Below, piece by piece: positions 18,949-27,333 of a stretch of 45,511 nt of DNA; position 1 is the first letter of the stretch, and each line of letters opens with the position of its first letter. The notes beneath the pieces are model-generated. The model made no database searches. It saw only the letters and a list, made by a program, of their open reading frames with translations, and was not told the origin of the DNA. The translations under genes and the position numbers were made by a program. Source of the stretch: Prevotellaceae bacterium UBA1720. GTDB lineage: Bacteria > Bacteroidota > Bacteroidia > Bacteroidales > Bacteroidaceae. The stretch covers positions 3,513-49,023 of the forward strand of contig DCIS01000081.1 of NCBI GenBank assembly GCA_002317475.1. The letters are read 5' to 3'.

Positions 18949-19782
18949 TTAGTCGTCAATCTGCTTTGTACCACTTACCTCAAGATCGTCAATGTCAACG
19001 TCACAGCTGTACTTGTTGGCATCTACCTTGAGGTTCTTGCACTTGCCCTTCAGGTCAATATCGGCAGCACCTGAGGCATGAATGGTCACATCGCTGCTGC
19101 AGTCAATATCGAGATCTATATCACCAGCACCGCTGACCGTGGCTGTGAGGCACTGAGAGGTGATGTCTCCTCTGAAATCAGAAGCACCATCGGCTTCAAG
19201 TTCCAGAATACCGAGGCACTTTACTGCTGTCAAGTCCACGTCAGAGGCACCACTGAGGTTCATCTTCAGCGCGTCGGTCTCGAAGCCATTCATCATCACA
19301 TGGGTAGCACCGCTGGCCTCAATATAGAGGGTCTGACGCTGGTGGAAAGCCTGTTCCTGACGCAGGATGCAGGCACTTGAGAGGTCGATCTTGGCAACAC
19401 TGGGCACGTGGAGCTTCACGGTGATGCGAGGGGTATCATCATTCACAGAAGAACTGTGGTTCTTCAGTTGGGCAACCAGTTTGCCATTCTCTACGTACAC
19501 CTCATACTTATCCAGGTTCTTCTCGTTACCACGAGCCACTACGGTAAAGGATGCACTGTCAGAAGACTGATCCAGCATCACTTGAATGGCACCATGAACC
19601 TCAACCTCTGTGAAATCTTTTGCATCAATCACTTTCTCGATGACTTTACCAAACTCCTCCGAATCCTTGTACTCATGTTTGAATGTTTCCGAACTGGCAA
19701 TCACACCATTCATCATACGTATACATGAGGTCATACCTATCAGTGTCAGCGCCATCAGCGCAATGGAAAATATCTTTTTCAT
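18949..19782 (-). CDS. GIN-domain (DUF2807) lipoprotein
   Basis: This 277-residue protein has a lipoprotein signal (MKKIFSIALMALTLIGMTSC, lipid Cys at 20). The body (about 55-277) consists of repeating short beta-strands with SGASDVDL, DGASDFRG, SGAGDIDL and SGAADIDL, the repeating signature of the GIN/DUF2807 beta-helix. The biochemical role of this family is not established. In Bacteroidetes such proteins often accompany envelope stress or ABC transporter genes, as here, where it lies between the ABC membrane gene and a GntR regulator. Probably periplasmic or outer-membrane anchored. Confidence 0.9.
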   Translation of the reverse strand: MKKIFSIALMALTLIGMTSCIRMMNGVIASSETFKHEYKDSEEFGKVIEKVIDAKDFTEVEVHGAIQVMLDQSSDSASFTVVARGNEKNLDKYEVYVENGKLVAQLKNHSSSVNDDTPRITVKLHVPSVAKIDLSSACILRQEQAFHQRQTLYIEASGATHVMMNGFETDALKMNLSGASDVDLTAVKCLGILELEADGASDFRGDITSQCLTATVSGAGDIDLDIDCSSDVTIHASGAADIDLKGKCKNLKVDANKYSCDVDIDDLEVSGTKQIDD

Positions 19783-19962
19783 AAATCTGTAACTAAAATC
19801 TTTACTTAAAATACGCTCGAATTCCTCGCTCTTAATAAACTCTTTTTATGAGGATCGGGCTTACAGCCCTCGACATCCGAACTAAAATCCTGAGCAAAAT
19901 ATTAAACTCAAAACACATGCAAAAGTTGCAATTTATAATTTATAATGTACAATTGTATCTTT

Positions 19963-19990
19963 CTCCCCCCCTAAAGGGGGTTGGGGGGTC
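19963..19990. repeat. GC-rich REP-like element, single copy
   Basis: ctccccccctaaagggggttgggggg forms a hairpin-capable block that starts directly next to the stop codon of the ABC membrane gene. It resembles one arm of the paired elements at 21777-21919 and 26020-26246. Confidence 0.55.
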
Positions 19991-20887
19991 CTATGGATTC
20001 ATTCTTGTGGTCAGTTGTGCACGGCAGTAGTTCTTGTAGCTACGGCACCACATCCAAGCAATCAGCAGAGATTCGATGAGGCATCCAGTGAAACTGATTA
20101 CCCAGGGATAGTCCTTGATCCAAGAGAGGATACCACGGTTCTCGAAGAGGAAGCGAATCATGCGCTCGAGCAGACCACCGGCCTCGCTGGTGGCGATGAC
20201 CATCATCAGCATAGAGAATGCCATCCAGAAGAGGAAGTGGAACAGGGTGGTCCAAAGCAGAGACTTCTTATACTTGATAGTGCTGCCCAGGAAGTATGTG
20301 CTGGAGAAAGCAACTATGCTAAGGATGGTGGCCAATTTCAAGAAGAAGAAGAATGCAGGAGTGAAAGCTCCACCGTCGGTAGATCTGCTATTGGTGAAGA
20401 TATCCAACTGCTGTAATGTCCATACACTGTGTACATCATAGCCCTTGAAAACGATGGCGTGAACCGACATCTGAATGAGGTCGTAGCACTCGATGCCAAC
20501 GATGATAACCAAAGCGGTGACAACGGTTGAGACGAAGGTACGCCAGATGAAACGCTCGCCATTGCTGGCAGGAATCATGAACTCATTGATGCGTCCCTGT
20601 TTGGTGCGAAGTACGCTCAGGAAGTTGCTCTGCCAAAGCATGAAAACCACGAAACTGGCGAAAAAGAGCGTGTTAGCCATACTATAGTCCTTGTGAATCA
20701 TGCTGCTATAATTGCCGATCAAGGAGTCTGCACCATAGAGCATGGCACTCCAAAGCTGTGGAACAAGGTGGATGAAGAGCAATGCACCGAAGAAAGCCAA
20801 GAGGCTGTAGATCTGCTTTCTATACATGGAACGGTTGATGGTCAAGTCCCAGAGTGCAACGTTTTTGATATTGTTGAAGGAAATCAT
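19991..20887 (-). CDS. ABC-2-type transporter membrane protein
   Basis: This 298-residue protein is strongly hydrophobic with about six membrane segments: IYSLLAFFGALLFIHLV, LFFASFVVFMLWQ, TFVSTVVTALVIIVGIE, LATILSIVAFSSTYFLG, TLFHFLFWMAFSMLMMV and VISFTGCLIESLLIAWM. A soluble loop follows segment 2 with FLSVLRTKQGR..EFMIPASNGER, typical of ABC-2 export permeases in YtrC/YtrD-like systems. It lies 172 bp downstream of the ATPase gene in the same direction. Export of a peptide, lipid or antibiotic is possible; substrate unknown. The leader contains two copies of gttttgttttagaag (20919-20933 and 20951-20965). Confidence 0.85.
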   Translation of the reverse strand: MISFNNIKNVALWDLTINRSMYRKQIYSLLAFFGALLFIHLVPQLWSAMLYGADSLIGNYSSMIHKDYSMANTLFFASFVVFMLWQSNFLSVLRTKQGRINEFMIPASNGERFIWRTFVSTVVTALVIIVGIECYDLIQMSVHAIVFKGYDVHSVWTLQQLDIFTNSRSTDGGAFTPAFFFFLKLATILSIVAFSSTYFLGSTIKYKKSLLWTTLFHFLFWMAFSMLMMVIATSEAGGLLERMIRFLFENRGILSWIKDYPWVISFTGCLIESLLIAWMWCRSYKNYCRAQLTTRMNP

Positions 20888-21059
20888 AATCGTATAATGT
20901 TTTAAGAATCAGTTTGTTGTTTTGTTTTAGAAGTGAGGTCTGTGCCTCGTGTTTTGTTTTAGAAGAATGGGGTGAGCAACGTCCCCTTATCGGCTCAACA
21001 ATGACAGCATTACCATGGCCATCGTTACAATTGCAGTTGTCATAAAGCTTATTGCATTT

Positions 21060-21758
21060 TTATCGTCTTTCGACTGTATCTATAAACATTTGTTCGAGAT
21101 TGATGGGACCGTCTTCGTCCTCAACGAGAGGCTGCTGTAGCAGTACGTTGTTACGCTCCATGATGATGACGTGATCCAGCACGTGCTCTACGTCGTGTAC
21201 CTGGTGGGTACTGATGAGGATGGTCTTGTCATCGCTCATACCCTTTACCAGTACTTGGCGGAACTGCTTCTTAGCCAGAATATCCAGACCGTTGGTGGGC
21301 TCGTCCATGAAGAGGTAGCGGGTGTTGGTGGCGAGGGCGAAGCAGATGAACACCTTCTTCTTCTGACCCATGGAGAGGCGCTTCATGTTCACGTCGGGCT
21401 GCATATCAAACTCTGCCAGGCAATCCTTCATCAGCTGTTCGTCAAAACGAGGGTAGAAGGGTTTCTGAGCCTTGACATAGTCTGCCAACTTCACATCGGG
21501 CATATCAAACTCCTCAGGAACGAGGAACAACTCCTTCTTCAACTCAGCCTGGCGCTTTACGGGATTCATGCCATCGATGCTGATCTCGCCACTCTGAGCG
21601 CGAAGCAGTCCGGTGATGACGTAGAGCAATGTACTCTTACCAGTGCCGTTCTTGCCAAGCAAACCATAAACACCACCTTCTGCAATAGTCAGGGAAAAAT
21701 TATCCAGTACGGCCTCACCCTTGGGGTAACGATAACCGATATTCTTTACTTCAATCAT
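21060..21758 (-). CDS. ABC transporter ATP-binding protein
   Basis: This 232-residue protein has a full nucleotide-binding domain: Walker A LLGKNGTGKSTLL (about 33-45), signature LSMGQKKKV, Walker B YLFMDEPTNGLD and the switch His in ISTHQVHDVEHVL. The LSMGQ form of the signature is common in YtrB/YxlF-like export ATPases. It pairs with the downstream ABC-2 membrane protein and with the YtrA-type repressor at the end of the operon. Confidence 0.95.
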   Translation of the reverse strand: MIEVKNIGYRYPKGEAVLDNFSLTIAEGGVYGLLGKNGTGKSTLLYVITGLLRAQSGEISIDGMNPVKRQAELKKELFLVPEEFDMPDVKLADYVKAQKPFYPRFDEQLMKDCLAEFDMQPDVNMKRLSMGQKKKVFICFALATNTRYLFMDEPTNGLDILAKKQFRQVLVKGMSDDKTILISTHQVHDVEHVLDHVIIMERNNVLLQQPLVEDEDGPINLEQMFIDTVERR

Positions 21759-21776
21759 TGTCGTATTTCTTTTTAA

Positions 21777-21812
21777 GCCTCTCCCCCACCCCCTCCCCCA
21801 AAAGGGAGGGGA
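21777..21812. repeat. REP-like element, left arm of an inverted pair
   Basis: gcctctcccccaccccct followed by cccccaaaagggagggga is repeated in inverted orientation at 21882-21919 with only a few differences. It lies between the YbjQ-like gene and the ABC ATPase gene. Confidence 0.75.
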
Positions 21813-21881
21813 TCTTAATCGGGATCAGCAATAATTAATATTCTTATTTCTTTGTTATATCTAAGTTTGTTTTACACTTGT

Positions 21882-21919
21882 CTCCCCTCCCATTTGGGGG
21901 AGGGGACGGGGGAGAGGCT
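21882..21919. repeat. REP-like element, right arm of an inverted pair
   Basis: This is the inverted partner of 21777-21812, about 70 bp apart. Its end overlaps the TAG stop codon of the YbjQ-like gene. Each arm also contains its own small palindrome (ctcccatttgggggag type). Confidence 0.75.
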
Positions 21920-22238
21920 ATTCAACCACTACTGCCGTTCCGCTGGTTGCCACCATAAGCATGCTGCCATTAGCACCTACTGTCTCGTAATCAATGTCGA
22001 TGCCCACTATGGCATTGGCTCCCATCTGAGCAGCGCGATCCATCATCTCACGCATAGCGGTATCCTTTGCCTCGGCCAGCACCTTCTCATAACTTTCGCT
22101 TCGTCCGCCGAAGATGTCATGCAGACTTGCCATAAAGTCCTTCAGGAAATTAGCACCGATGATGGTTTCACCTGTTACAATGCCTTTGTACTCGCGAATG
22201 TTGCGACCTTCAATTGTGGGGGTTGTTGAGAGTATCAT
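21918..22238 (-). CDS. YbjQ/UPF0145 family protein (putative heavy-metal-binding domain)
   Basis: This is a 106-residue protein if started at the ATG at 22238 (MILSTTPTIEGRNIREYKG); a longer frame reaching 22352 would extend through the promoter and operator and is unlikely. The signature features are TTPTIEGRNI, GIVTGETIIGANFLKDF, AREMM-like helix DTAMREMMDRAAQMGANAIVGIDIDYE and a final hydrophobic strand. The family forms small pentameric proteins of uncertain role. It is the first gene of the operon with the ABC genes, GIN lipoprotein and GntR repressor, and is controlled from a promoter carrying a YtrA-like operator. Confidence 0.9.
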   Translation of the reverse strand: MILSTTPTIEGRNIREYKGIVTGETIIGANFLKDFMASLHDIFGGRSESYEKVLAEAKDTAMREMMDRAAQMGANAIVGIDIDYETVGANGSMLMVATSGTAVVVE

Positions 22239-22297
22239 AATCTTATTTTTTAAGTTGTTTTTAATCTTTGTTTGCTGTCTTAGTATCGTACTTGTAT

Positions 22298-22321
22298 AGT
22301 GTAATAGTTTATTAGTACACT
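22298..22321. promoter_or_regulatory. YtrA-like GntR operator
   Basis: AGTGTA (22298-22303), 12 bp, TACACT (22316-22321) form a perfect 6-bp inverted repeat. It begins 1 bp beyond the -7 box, so it covers the expected transcription start. From memory, Bacillus subtilis YtrA binds AGTGTA-N13-TACACT. A YtrA-type regulator is encoded as the last gene of the same operon. Confidence 0.7.
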
Positions 22322-22322
22322 G

Positions 22323-22352
22323 CAAAGGTAGGTACTTTTTTAATATCTGCAA
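22323..22352 (-). promoter_or_regulatory. Promoter of the YbjQ/ABC/GIN/GntR operon
   Basis: On the minus strand TTGC (22349-22352, imperfect -33) is followed after 18 nt by TACCTTTG (22323-22330). The start codon at 22238 leaves a leader of about 80 nt. Confidence 0.6.
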
Positions 22353-22493
22353 TAGTTAATCACAATTTTAACATTATTTTAACACTTCGGACACGATTTA
22401 CCTTCCCCTTATGTATATAAATAAGGTGTAACGAGTTTCTCAAGTAGATTTGCGATAATTAAACATCTTACCTTTAGGACTGAGCGGGTGTCT

Positions 22494-23903
22494 CTACCAC
22501 TCAATATCCTGCTCCAATTCCGGTATGATATCTTTATGGAAAACGGGATCTTTGCCTTCTTGCTTCTGCTTGAAATAATCTTTGAACAAACGAACGGCGT
22601 ATTTACTAAGCAAAAGAACGGCAATCAGATTGATGATAGTCATCAGTGCCATACCGAGATCAACCAGACACCATGTCTGCTGTAAACTCATGAAGCCACC
22701 CATCAGCAAGGTGAATCCGGTGACAACACGGAAGAGCTGAACAGCCCAGTCCTTCTTCGTAATGAAGCGGATATTGGTTTCGCCATAGAAATAGTTGGCA
22801 ATGATGGTGCTATAGGCAAAAAGGAAGATGGCAGCAGTGAGGAACCAACGACCAAATGAGCCCAGATGATGCTCCATAGCACTACCCGTAAGGATGATAC
22901 CATCCTGGCCATTGTCGAACAATCCACTCAGCAGGATGATGAAGGCAGTACAAGTACAGATGACCAAAGTGTCAGTAAACACACCCAATGCCTGCAATAA
23001 ACCTTGCTTTACGGGATGAGAGATAGTAGCTGTAGCTGCTGCATTAGGTGCACTACCCTCACCCGCCTCGTTGCTGAACAAACCACGTTTCACACCTTGC
23101 ATCACGGCCATTCCCAGCATACCACCAGCAGCCTGACGTATACCCAATGCGCGCTCTACGATAAGACAAATCATATTAGGAACCTCGGCTATATTCACTA
23201 TCAGAATATACAATGCCAACACCATGTAACCAAGGGCCATAAAAGGCACCACCATGGCTGCAAACCTGGAGATACGCTGGATACCGCCAAAGATAATGCC
23301 AAAGGTCAGCAAAGTCAGTGCTATGGCCACAGAGATGGAAGGAAGGACTTCATGTCCAGCAGCCTCGTTGACAGCCGTACTGACTGCATCACACAAGGTA
23401 TTGCTCTGCGTAATCTGATTGGCCATACCAAAGGTATAGATAATGAAGAAGGCAAAGATAACACCCATCCAGCGAGAATGTAAACCATACTGCATGTAGT
23501 AGGCAGGACCGCCATAGAAACTATCCGCACCCTTACGCTTGAACAACTGTGCCAAAGTAGCCTCCATAAAGGCAGTCGAAGCGCCCAGCAAAGCCATTAT
23601 CCACATCCAGAACACAGCACCTGGTCCACCCACACAGATAGCACTGGCCACTCCAGCCAGGTTGCCTGTACCTACACGACTGCTGAGACTTACAGCAAAG
23701 GCCTGAAAGGAATTGATGTGCTTATGGGACTTATCAGCTTTGCCCTCATTTTGCGTTGACGAGAACAGCAATTTCATCATCTCACCCATCTTGAAAAACT
23801 GAACGCCTCGCAGACGAATGGTAAAAAAGACAGCACAACCTACCAGCATCGTAATGATGACATAGGTCCAAAGGAAATCGCTAACTTGTGATATAGTTTC
23901 CAT
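22494..23903 (-). CDS. Alanine/glycine:cation symporter (AGCS family)
   Basis: This 469-residue inner-membrane protein has about ten hydrophobic segments and AGCS hallmarks: SRVGTGNLAGVASAI, PGAVFWMWIMALLGASTAF, EATLAQLFK, GGPAYYMQYG, GLFSNEAGEGSAPNAAATA and a final C-terminal cytoplasmic tail. The family imports alanine or glycine with sodium. It stands alone, divergent from glmS, with a TAACTTTG -7 box upstream. Choice of substrate among small neutral amino acids is inferred. Confidence 0.95.
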   Translation of the reverse strand: METISQVSDFLWTYVIITMLVGCAVFFTIRLRGVQFFKMGEMMKLLFSSTQNEGKADKSHKHINSFQAFAVSLSSRVGTGNLAGVASAICVGGPGAVFWMWIMALLGASTAFMEATLAQLFKRKGADSFYGGPAYYMQYGLHSRWMGVIFAFFIIYTFGMANQITQSNTLCDAVSTAVNEAAGHEVLPSISVAIALTLLTFGIIFGGIQRISRFAAMVVPFMALGYMVLALYILIVNIAEVPNMICLIVERALGIRQAAGGMLGMAVMQGVKRGLFSNEAGEGSAPNAAATATISHPVKQGLLQALGVFTDTLVICTCTAFIILLSGLFDNGQDGIILTGSAMEHHLGSFGRWFLTAAIFLFAYSTIIANYFYGETNIRFITKKDWAVQLFRVVTGFTLLMGGFMSLQQTWCLVDLGMALMTIINLIAVLLLSKYAVRLFKDYFKQKQEGKDPVFHKDIIPELEQDIEW

Positions 23904-23936
23904 AAAATAAAATACAATGTAGTGTGAAATCGACTA

Positions 23937-23944
23937 CAAAGTTA
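23937..23944 (-). promoter_or_regulatory. -7 box upstream of the AGCS symporter gene
   Basis: TAACTTTG on the minus strand, 33 bp upstream of the start codon. No good TTTG lies at the expected distance, so this is a partial match. Confidence 0.45.
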
Positions 23945-24063
23945 CATATTTATTAGCAATTATCATGCATTATCAGGGTTCTTTTTGATGCAAACAAACA
24001 ATATCACCCCAATAACAAACAATGTCATATTGCACACAAAACAACAGAAATGTTACCATTTTG

Positions 24064-24094
24064 TTTGCGGTTTGATATTTTCTGTGTAACTTTG
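24064..24094 (+). promoter_or_regulatory. Promoter of glmS
   Basis: TTTG (24064-24067), 19 nt, TAACTTTG (24087-24094), a full Bacteroidetes consensus. The glmS start codon is 32 bp downstream. Confidence 0.75.
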
Positions 24095-24126
24095 CAACCA
24101 ATTTAACAAATTTAAAGAATTGATCT

Positions 24127-26007
24127 ATGTGCGGAATTGTAGGTTACATTGGCAAAAGACAGGCTTATCCCATCCTGATTAAAGGTCTCCACAGACTGGA
24201 ATATCGCGGTTACGACAGTGCCGGAGTGGCATTGATGAGCGACAAACTGAACATCTACAAGGCAAAGGGAAAGGTCAGCGACCTTGAGGCCGTTGCCGAC
24301 AAGCAGGATTGTACCGGCACAGCAGGTATTGCACACACACGTTGGGCCACTCACGGCGTTCCCAACGAGACCAACGCCCATCCACACGTATCGCAGAGTG
24401 GCAATCTCACCCTCGTACACAATGGTATCATAGAGAACTATGCTGCTCTACGCGAACAGCTGAAGAAACGCGGTTTCACGTTCAAGAGCGAGACTGATAC
24501 TGAGGTGCTTGTCCAACTGATTGAATATGTCCAGCAGAAGCAGGAGGGCATGGACCTTTGCACCGCAGTCATCAAGGCTTTGCATCTGGTCATTGGTGCA
24601 TACGCCATTGTAGTCATAGACAAACGTCATCCCGAGGAAATTGTGGCTGCCCGTAAGTCCAGTCCAATGGTCATTGGCTTGGGCGAGGAGGGTGATGAGT
24701 ACTTCATAGCATCAGATGCCAGCCCCATAGCCGAGTATACCAAGCAGATGGTTTACCTGAAAGACGAGGAAGTCATAAAATGCGGTCCGAAAGAGGGCAT
24801 GAAGATATTCAATCTCAAGGGCGAGGAAAGTGCCATTGAGACTACCGAGGTAAGCCTTGATCTGTCCATGTTGGACAAGGGTGGTTTCCCTCACTTCATG
24901 CTGAAGGAGATTCACGACCAGCCTCAATGTCTGCGTGACTGTATGAGTGGACGTATCGTCAACGCTCCCTTCCAGGCCATGCACAATGCCCAGGTACAGG
25001 GAGCCAACGTGGTGCTGAGTGCCATCAACGAGCATCGTCGTGAACTGCTGCGCACACGACGCATCGTCATCGTCAGCTGCGGCACATCATGGCATGCGGG
25101 CCTCATCGGCAAACAGCTTATCGAGCACTTCTGCCGCATCCCCGTAGAGGTGGCTTATGCCAGCGAATTCCGTTACAGCGACCCCGTAATTGAGCATGAC
25201 GACGTAGTGATAGCCATCAGTCAGAGTGGCGAAACTGCCGACACCCTGGCAGCCATTGAACTGGCACGCAAACAGGGTGCTATGGTTTATGGCATCGTGA
25301 ATGGCGTAGGTAGCAGTATAGCACGTAACACAGATACAGGTACTTATATCCACGTAGGACCAGAGATCGGTGTAGCATCCACCAAGGCCTTTACAGGACA
25401 GGTGACTGTTCTAACACTCATTGCCCTGGCTCTGGGTCATGTCAAAGGTACCGTTGGGCAGGAAGAATACGAGGAGGTGATTCACGAACTGGAAACCATC
25501 CCCGAAAAAATCAACAAGGTACTGGAACAAAACGAGAAGATTGCACGTTTGGCACAGAGTTATCGCTATGCTCACAACTTCCTCTACCTGGGACGTGGAT
25601 ACAATTACCCCGTAGCACTGGAAGGTGCCTTGAAACTAAAAGAGATTAGCTACATCCACGCAGAGGGCTATCCTGCAGCAGAGATGAAGCACGGACCTAT
25701 TGCCCTCGTGGATGCCGAGATGCCTGTGGTATTCATTGCCCCACACCACCAACTGTACGAGAAGATTGTCTCAAATATGCAGGAGGTCATCTCGCGTAAA
25801 GGACGTATCCTGGCCATCGTTACAGAGGGTGACGAACAGGTCAAGAAGATGGTTGACGAAGTCATCGAGATCCCCAACACACTCAATTGCCTCTCACCTC
25901 TGCTCACCGTCATCCCTCTACAATTGCTTGCCTACCACGTGGCAGTAGCCAAGGGACTGGATGTGGACCAGCCAAGAAACCTGGCGAAGTCGGTGACGGT
26001 AGAGTAA
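24127..26007 (+). CDS. glmS: Glutamine--fructose-6-phosphate aminotransferase (isomerizing)
   Basis: This 626-residue protein makes glucosamine-6-phosphate from fructose-6-phosphate and glutamine, the entry step to peptidoglycan and LPS amino sugars. It starts MCGIVGYIG with the N-terminal nucleophile Cys after Met removal. Residues 1-about 240 form the class II glutaminase domain (HRLEYRGYDSAG, ARTHRWATHG-like HTRWATHG, HNGIIENY). Two SIS isomerase domains follow (SCGTSWHAG, SQSGETADTLAAI, then GRGYNYPVALEGALKLKEISYIHAEGY), and the C-terminus ends LAKSVTVE as usual. Length is normal for the family. Confidence 0.98.
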   Translation: MCGIVGYIGKRQAYPILIKGLHRLEYRGYDSAGVALMSDKLNIYKAKGKVSDLEAVADKQDCTGTAGIAHTRWATHGVPNETNAHPHVSQSGNLTLVHNGIIENYAALREQLKKRGFTFKSETDTEVLVQLIEYVQQKQEGMDLCTAVIKALHLVIGAYAIVVIDKRHPEEIVAARKSSPMVIGLGEEGDEYFIASDASPIAEYTKQMVYLKDEEVIKCGPKEGMKIFNLKGEESAIETTEVSLDLSMLDKGGFPHFMLKEIHDQPQCLRDCMSGRIVNAPFQAMHNAQVQGANVVLSAINEHRRELLRTRRIVIVSCGTSWHAGLIGKQLIEHFCRIPVEVAYASEFRYSDPVIEHDDVVIAISQSGETADTLAAIELARKQGAMVYGIVNGVGSSIARNTDTGTYIHVGPEIGVASTKAFTGQVTVLTLIALALGHVKGTVGQEEYEEVIHELETIPEKINKVLEQNEKIARLAQSYRYAHNFLYLGRGYNYPVALEGALKLKEISYIHAEGYPAAEMKHGPIALVDAEMPVVFIAPHHQLYEKIVSNMQEVISRKGRILAIVTEGDEQVKKMVDEVIEIPNTLNCLSPLLTVIPLQLLAYHVAVAKGLDVDQPRNLAKSVTVE

Positions 26008-26019
26008 GACCCACCCCCC

Positions 26020-26059
26020 TAAAGCCTAACCCCAACCCTTCCCAAAGGGAAGGGGGCTA
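26020..26059. repeat. REP-like element, left arm of a near-perfect 40-bp inverted pair
   Basis: This 40-nt block begins 12 bp after the glmS stop codon. It matches the reverse complement of 26207-26246 at 39 of 40 positions. It contains its own palindrome cttcccaaagggaag. Confidence 0.8.
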
Positions 26060-26119
26060 GTTTTATACGATTAGACTGAAAAGATAGATTTACTTAGAAA
26101 CACAAAACAAAAAAATAGT

Positions 26120-26147
26120 ATCACCCGAGCTGTATAGTTCGGGTGAT
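26120..26147. terminator. Bidirectional terminator between glmS and the hydrolase gene
   Basis: ATCACCCGA / TCGGGTGAT form a 9-bp stem with a 10-nt loop. On the plus strand it is followed by CATTTT; on the minus strand a long T tract follows, so it can serve both convergent genes. Confidence 0.75.
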
Positions 26148-26206
26148 CATTTTAAGTTTATGGCAGGAATTCATTGAATCCGCCAAATGTCAAATTGTAT
26201 CTAAAA

Positions 26207-26246
26207 TAGCCCCCTTCCCTTTGGGAAGGGCTGGGGTTAGGCTTTA
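26207..26246. repeat. REP-like element, right arm of the 40-bp inverted pair
   Basis: This is the inverted partner of 26020-26059. Its outer end includes the TAA stop codon of the alpha/beta hydrolase gene. The two arms enclose about 147 bp that hold the bidirectional terminator. Confidence 0.8.
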
Positions 26247-27128
26247 CATGTTCTTGCTCTCGCAAGTCCATCCTTCACGTTGTGACAAGCCACAAGGACT
26301 GCCGGTGAAGAGTTGGCTCGCCTCCTTGTCACCCTTCAGTTGCCACTTCAGCCATGCAGTAGCCACGATACCATATTCACCACCCTTAGGTTGCATATAG
26401 GTACCACCATGACCAACGGGGAGGTTGCAGATGAATGCGGGAATCTTGGTGATGCGCTTATAATCGTCTGAACCATTGTTGTAAGCAATATCAGTAGGAC
26501 CGCCCAACATATACATGATGGGCACCTTGATGTCCTGCAGACGCTCCTTGGCAGGCATAGGCATACCTGGCATTGCCTGTGACTGACCTCCATTGTCAAA
26601 CAAACCGCTGTTGCAGACCATGATAGTCTTCAAACGAGGATCGGCACTAACATCCAGAGCTTGCAAACCGCCACATGACATACCAGCAGCAGCTACCTTT
26701 TCTGTGTCAATCTTGCCATAGTACTGACTATTCTTATCTGCATTCTGCTTGGTAATCCACTCTAATGCCTCAAGTAACTGCTTTGACTCGCTGCTACGGC
26801 CAAAATTACCTTCAATTCCAGGCATAGGACCAATAGCGATCACCACGAAACCGTGAGAAGCAATCTCGTTGAGGAAATTAAGATGGCCACTTGCACTATT
26901 GGCACAACCACCATTACCCCATACCAATACGGGCAACTTATCCTTCTTGCCAAAAGGCTTCAGATCTGCTGGTTTGAAAATGGTGTGAGTAGCCAAAGTA
27001 GCATCACTGGCCATGACAGCCTTGTAAGCACCACTACCTCCATCGTCGATGGTCTCGGTCTTCACGTCTTGAGCCTGCATGGTTGCACACAGCAACAAGG
27101 CAGAAAGCATTGCAAAAGTTTTTTTCAT
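26244..27128 (-). CDS. Secreted alpha/beta hydrolase (esterase/cutinase-like)
   Basis: This 294-residue protein has a signal peptide (ending TMQAQD) and an alpha/beta hydrolase fold. The oxyanion region is LPVLVWGNGGCANSA (about 65-79), the nucleophile elbow is GMSCGG with Ser at about 151, the acid is probably Asp at about 213 (GGPTDIAY) and the His at about 240 (VGHGGTY). This resembles the chlorophyllase, dienelactone hydrolase or polyester-hydrolase-like group. It is a single gene between glmS and a lipoprotein gene, with its stop codon inside a repeat arm. Substrate unknown. Confidence 0.85.
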   Translation of the reverse strand: MKKTFAMLSALLLCATMQAQDVKTETIDDGGSGAYKAVMASDATLATHTIFKPADLKPFGKKDKLPVLVWGNGGCANSASGHLNFLNEIASHGFVVIAIGPMPGIEGNFGRSSESKQLLEALEWITKQNADKNSQYYGKIDTEKVAAAGMSCGGLQALDVSADPRLKTIMVCNSGLFDNGGQSQAMPGMPMPAKERLQDIKVPIMYMLGGPTDIAYNNGSDDYKRITKIPAFICNLPVGHGGTYMQPKGGEYGIVATAWLKWQLKGDKEASQLFTGSPCGLSQREGWTCESKNM

Positions 27129-27197
27129 GATAAAATATTTTATTATAGGTTAATGTATCCTAGCGAAAGATGATTCACCACAAAGGTTTCGACACTG

Positions 27198-27205
27198 CAA
27201 AGATA
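27198..27205 (-). promoter_or_regulatory. -7 box upstream of the alpha/beta hydrolase gene
   Basis: TATCTTTG on the minus strand 69 bp upstream of the start codon. The -33 box is not clear at standard spacing. Confidence 0.45.
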
Positions 27206-27245
27206 TACATTATTCTTCACAAACATACATTTTAACTTAAAATCT

Positions 27246-27276
27246 TTTGTAAGTAATGCAAATATACTTAACTTTG
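27246..27276 (+). promoter_or_regulatory. Promoter of the Ala-rich lipoprotein gene
   Basis: TTTG (27246-27249), 19 nt, TAACTTTG (27269-27276). The start codon is about 57 bp downstream. Confidence 0.7.
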
Positions 27277-27333
27277 CCACGTTTTTGAGATGAAACAACG
27301 ACTTTTTGTTTAACCAAATAATAAAAGGAACAA

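Noticed and set aside
20987..21043. 18-residue hydrophobic ORF (MTTAIVTMAMVMLSLLSR) between the ABC ATPase and membrane genes
   Set aside because: Short, with no detectable ribosome-binding signal or conserved sequence; a real small protein cannot be excluded.
21918..22352. Longer start for the YbjQ-like protein
   Set aside because: It would begin inside the promoter and operator and lacks similarity to the family before MILSTTP.
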